This document shows positions 4,183 through 6,475 of a stretch of DNA of 6,475 nt, in pieces. The position numbers and the translations under genes are program-made. Position 1 is the stretch's first letter. Each line of letters starts with the position of its first letter. The notes beneath the pieces are model-generated. The model was given only the letters and a program-made list of their open reading frames with translations, made no database searches and was not told where the DNA came from. The DNA lies in NCBI GenBank assembly GCA_030666765.1, contig DAOUXE010000068.1, positions 1 to 6,475 of the forward strand, given 5' to 3'. Source of the DNA: Methanosarcinales archaeon. GTDB taxonomy: Archaea > Halobacteriota > Methanosarcinia > Methanosarcinales > Methanogasteraceae.

Positions 4183-5646
4183 ATGGTGCTCAGAAAACAC
4201 ATCGCGCTCGAGGACGAACATCTGAAAAAGATAGAACCCCTCCTCGAAAAGCATAAGGGAAATCTCAGTGCCGCGATACGGGACGCCATCGACTTAACCG
4301 ATGTCGCTCTGCAGTATTACGGCAGTGTCAAGGATGCCACATTCTTGATCGCAACGCTTCGAGAGATCAGGGAAGATCAGGCGATCGTTCCGAAACCGAT
4401 ATTTGATTACATGCTTACACAGACAAAAGATCTTGTCATCGAAAAAGAGGTTCTGGATCATGTTTTTGATCCCTCCGAGGTGACAACTGTATCGGAATTC
4501 GAGGAAGCTATACGAAATCTCTGCACGGGTCTTTACTGGGACGCGCTGATAAGCATGACCGCGGATGATGACCAGAACCCATCAAGTGTCCATGCGGAGA
4601 TCAAGGGGATAGATGATGGCAAGCGGAATTTTCTTGCAGGGATCATAGGGTCATACCTGATCTCCTTCTCGCTCGGGATCGTAGAGATGCGCTCGCACCT
4701 CGATACGCTCAAGATAGATTTTGAACAGAGAGCAAGCTCAAATGATGCGTATAACGATCTTTTAAAGAATGTTGGTTGTATGCAGGAGACGGTTAAGGAA
4801 CTTCATTCAAAACCGGAATTCTGGAAATCATTGATTCAGGAGTACAGCGCGGCAAACTACGAGATCGTTGCGCTGCACCGGAAGTTCTATGAGGATCTCC
4901 TGACCGGCAAGGTGCCAAGAGCGATCATGACATCCGAATGCCTCTGCGAGAAGTTGTCAGAGGATGTGCCGCTGCAGGAGGTGCTCTTCGACTTAAAGCG
5001 CGTCGCTGAGACCTCGCGGATCGTAAACCGGATGGATATCGATGGTGAAGATATAACGATCCATCATGGCTACAGGAGTATGCGCGCGGTGGATCAACTG
5101 AAGAACATCTTTTTGTGTATGCTCGAATCGGCGGGACTTAATTACGATTGCCAGATCACCAGTAACGTGATTGCGCTGAAACACCAACCAGAGGTCGAGA
5201 CAAAGATCAGGGAACTACTCGAGTATGTGGGTATCAAGGATGTCTTCGATGTGCCGTTACGCAAACTTTCATTATTTTTGAAGGAGAAAAATATCAACTC
5301 TGACCGGCACATGCGGGTCTTTGGAAGAAGGATTGGTAGGCAGGTCGTACATACCTATGAGAAGCAGTATGGCGAGGTCTGGACTGCTGATAAGTTTAAG
5401 GATGCGCTTGCACGGATCGATAAGATACCAGGACGTGAGTCAGAGTGGGATGTGAGGGGCAGTACCGCACATTACACGGTGAACAGATGCCCGCTTGCGG
5501 ATGATGCCGAGGCGTGTCATGTCTGCAGGGGAATCTTTCGGGGTGCGATGCACTGTGCTTTCCATGGTATGGCTGAACTTGAGGTCAGTAAGCTCTTGAG
5601 CCACGGCGATGAGTACTGCGAGGTCTATATACACGGGATCGGGTGA
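4183..5646 (+). CDS. putative ligand-sensing regulator: RHH-like N-terminus, V4R-like C-terminus
   Basis: A 487-residue soluble protein. Residues 3-39 look like a ribbon-helix-helix DNA-binding domain: a strand (LRKHIAL, 3-9), a helix (EDEHLKKIEPLLEKH), then GNLSAAIRDAIDL (26-38) as the second helix, like CopG-type RSEAIREAI. A long, mostly helical middle follows (40-290), including coiled-coil-prone helices near 170-240. Residues 291-352 form a mixed alpha/beta segment. The end (about 376-485) resembles the V4R/4-vinyl-reductase-like small-ligand fold: GRRIGRQVV (381-389), NRCPL (434-438), Cys445-x2-Cys448, IFRGAMHCAFHG (451-462), then SHGDEYCEVYI (473-483). Cys436, 445, 448, 458 and 479 with nearby His could bind metal or sense redox. 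The start at 4183 is set by the promoter spacing; an in-frame ATG at 4027 would add 52 residues upstream of the TATA box. It diverges from usp and may control it. Function is inferred from domain likeness only. Confidence 0.88.
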   Translation: MVLRKHIALEDEHLKKIEPLLEKHKGNLSAAIRDAIDLTDVALQYYGSVKDATFLIATLREIREDQAIVPKPIFDYMLTQTKDLVIEKEVLDHVFDPSEVTTVSEFEEAIRNLCTGLYWDALISMTADDDQNPSSVHAEIKGIDDGKRNFLAGIIGSYLISFSLGIVEMRSHLDTLKIDFEQRASSNDAYNDLLKNVGCMQETVKELHSKPEFWKSLIQEYSAANYEIVALHRKFYEDLLTGKVPRAIMTSECLCEKLSEDVPLQEVLFDLKRVAETSRIVNRMDIDGEDITIHHGYRSMRAVDQLKNIFLCMLESAGLNYDCQITSNVIALKHQPEVETKIRELLEYVGIKDVFDVPLRKLSLFLKEKNINSDRHMRVFGRRIGRQVVHTYEKQYGEVWTADKFKDALARIDKIPGRESEWDVRGSTAHYTVNRCPLADDAEACHVCRGIFRGAMHCAFHGMAELEVSKLLSHGDEYCEVYIHGIG

Positions 5647-5741
5647 GATGTATGAAGATCGTGTGATTTGAGAACTACCGATATGTGTTTATGGTTTCAT
5701 AACTACTCAGATACCTAAAACCACTGTCGGAGGACTTCACT

Positions 5742-5765
5742 ATGCAGAAACTACCTGAGATGTGA
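5742..5765 (+). CDS. possible 7-codon mini-ORF with strong ribosome binding site
   Basis: ATG at 5742 is preceded 8 nt upstream by GGAGG (5729-5733), the same spacing as the 1764 gene, but a stop follows after seven codons (MQKLPEM). It could be a leader peptide, a remnant of a gene lost by mutation, or chance. No gene follows closely that it could control. Confidence 0.15.
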   Translation: MQKLPEM

Positions 5766-5902
5766 GGGTCTACATATAAAACCACGAGATTAATACATAA
5801 ATTTTGTGAAAATCCTTGTAATCCTGTTTCATTCCATATAGTACAGGCATGTTCTGCTCAACCACCATTCGTGCGCATAAGCGATTCGTTCACCTGTGTA
5901 TC

Positions 5903-5938
5903 CCCGCGTTTTTGGTTAATTAAAGCACGCTATGCGGG
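5903..5938. repeat. inverted repeat around TTAATTAA
   Basis: CCCGCGT (5903-5909) can pair with ACGC (5927-5930) and, past a 5-nt bulge, GGG (5936-5938), with an AT-rich loop containing TTAATTAA. It lies just upstream of the open frame that begins at 5956. Confidence 0.25.
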
Positions 5939-6007
5939 CATATCTTTGGTAAAACATGGGAAATAAAACCAATCAGATACAAAAAACAATGCAGAATTTT
6001 ACATCCT

Positions 6008-6077
6008 TTGACGCAGGGCGTAGGCGGCAGTACAGGCGATGGCGAACGAAGGGAGCGATCCCGTCAATATCTTTCTT
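6008..6077 (+). ncRNA. possible small structured RNA with T-rich end
   Basis: TTGACG (6008-6013) and CGTCAA (6062-6067) form a closing 6-bp stem; inside, GGGA-GCGA-TCCC (6051-6062) is a hairpin with a GNRA-type loop that competes for the last C. A T-rich stretch with six consecutive T (about 6070-6081) follows, resembling an archaeal terminator. No clear promoter is placed to start it, and no known RNA family is recognised. Confidence 0.2.
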
Positions 6078-6174
6078 TTTTGTGTTCGGGGGTGCTACCA
6101 CGCTGTACATGATGATGCGGTCGGCGGAGCTTAAGCGCGGAACGAAACTGCTGGCTCGTCTGTGTCACGTCTGC

Positions 6175-6269
6175 TGCAGGCAAGTGCACCCGTATCCGGG
6201 GCGATCCGTGTGGAGTGTGGTTGTGAGGCGTAGGACACACATAGGCCACACTCCTGCCAGTTACCTGCA
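6175..6269. repeat. nested inverted repeats able to form a branched structure
   Basis: TGCAGG (6175-6180) pairs with CCTGCA (6264-6269) as a closing stem. Inside are CCCG-tatc-CGGG (6189-6200) and a 9-bp perfect stem GGAGTGTGG (6212-6220)/CCACACTCC (6246-6254), itself extended by TGTG/CACA. The three stems are mutually compatible, giving a three-way fold of about 95 nt. It is not a tRNA: arm sizes and conserved bases do not fit. Confidence 0.35.
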
Positions 6270-6304
6270 CGTCGGTTATTTTGGAGCATGCTTGAGTGAG
6301 ATTT

Positions 6305-6320
6305 CCGTAAAATTCATATT
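6305..6320 (+). promoter_or_regulatory. BRE/TATA promoter of the ATPase gene
   Basis: CCGTAAAATTCATATT places a BRE-like CC 41 nt and a TATA-like TTCATATT about 33 nt before the ATG at 6346, matching the geometry of the promoters at 1601 and 4143. No ribosome-binding site lies before the ATG, so a leaderless message is likely. Confidence 0.4.
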
Positions 6321-6330
6321 GTTGAATTAC

Positions 6331-6342
6331 GAGTATATACTC
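6331..6342. promoter_or_regulatory. 12-bp perfect palindrome beside the ATPase start
   Basis: GAGTATATACTC is fully self-complementary and ends 3 nt before the ATG at 6346. It is too close to the start codon to be that gene's TATA box and lies over the expected transcription start, a position suited to a repressor. Confidence 0.35.
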
Positions 6343-6345
6343 ATA

Positions 6346-6475
6346 ATGAATTTCATCAACAGAACACAAGAACTATCGTTCCTGCAGAGAAAATACGATT
6401 CGGACAAAGCCGAGTTCGTAATCATATATGGTCGCAGAAGAATCGGAAAGACCGAACTTATAAATAAGTTCTCTC
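6346..6475 (+). CDS. archaeal ATPase (ATPase_2/COG1672-like), partial
   Basis: The first 43 codons are visible; the gene continues beyond the right edge. The N-terminus FINRTQELSFLQRKY (residues 3-17) is the standard opening of the archaeal ATPase family, followed by a strand FVIIYG (24-29) and a Walker A motif GRRRIGKTEL (29-38) with Lys35 and Thr36. This AAA-like STAND-related family is abundant in archaea and often carries a C-terminal DUF234 nuclease-like domain, which would lie outside the window. Cellular roles are mostly unknown. The start is set by the family N-terminus and the upstream promoter; the same frame is open back to an ATG at 5956, but those residues do not resemble the family. 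Confidence 0.88.
   Translation, partial: MNFINRTQELSFLQRKYDSDKAEFVIIYGRRRIGKTELINKFS

Larger units (their letters stand above)
5647..6345. other. about 700 bases without a convincing gene
   Basis: The first 300 bases are AT-rich, with a weak hairpin TTATG-gttt-CATAA (5689-5702), a 7-codon ORF (5742-5765) and a TATA-like CATATAAAA (5771-5779). From about 6003 the region is GC-rich and full of inverted repeats (listed separately). A plus-strand frame from ATG 5956 stays open without a stop into the ATPase gene, but its composition (many Arg, Cys, Trp, no recognisable domain) does not look like an ordinary protein. A minus-strand frame (6369-6064) is also open and equally unconvincing. No tRNA, rRNA or known mobile element is recognised. 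Confidence 0.55.

Noticed and set aside
6109..6170. Box C/D guide RNA starting at ATGATGA
   Set aside because: No D box (CTGA) or C'/D' pair follows at the needed distance.
6064..6369. 101-residue minus-strand ORF
   Set aside because: No ribosome-binding site or domain, odd composition, and it overlaps the clear ATPase start on the opposite strand.

Overview
The window looks like archaeal, probably euryarchaeal, chromosomal DNA. Three lines of evidence support this: TATA boxes with upstream BRE-like CCAA(A)G elements set about 40 nt before leaderless ATGs, strong GGAGG/GAGGTG ribosome-binding sites on other genes, and a typically archaeal gene content (an Mrp/Mbh-type antiporter module, tandem UspA, a ribbon-helix-helix regulator and an ATPase_2-family protein). 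An uncultivated relative of the methanogens or anaerobic alkane/methane oxidisers would fit, but the sequence alone does not settle the lineage.

Layout. Positions 1-1369 (minus strand) hold a tightly packed operon reading mnhE-mnhF-mnhG-mbhD, the last gene running off the left edge. These are the small membrane subunits of a multisubunit cation/proton antiporter, in the order they have at the start of Mbh-type hydrogenase operons. Its promoter lies near 1450 and overlaps an imperfect direct repeat. Diverging from it on the plus strand is a two-gene unit: a very basic 39-residue ORF (1642-1761) that appears to be leaderless, followed 2 nt later by a 238-residue protein (1764-2480) that may be a degenerate helix-hairpin-helix glycosylase-fold protein. 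A hairpin and T-run terminator follows it.

Positions 2531-2882 are non-coding and rich in hairpins and short repeats. They end at the stop codon of a tandem universal-stress protein on the minus strand (2883-3812). Diverging from usp is a 487-residue protein (4183-5646) with a ribbon-helix-helix N-terminus and a cysteine-containing C-terminus that resembles the V4R ligand-binding fold. It is probably a ligand-sensing transcription regulator. The 370-bp gap between the two carries palindromes suited to operators.

Positions 5647-6345 contain no convincing gene, but do hold a mini-ORF with a perfect ribosome-binding site, GC-rich inverted repeats and an open frame of unclear meaning. At the right edge an archaeal ATPase (ATPase_2 type, Walker A visible) begins at 6346 and runs out of the window.

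How the parts may work together: the antiporter module couples cation and proton gradients to energy metabolism. The usp/regulator pair looks like a stress- or ligand-responsive locus. Nothing visible links these units functionally.
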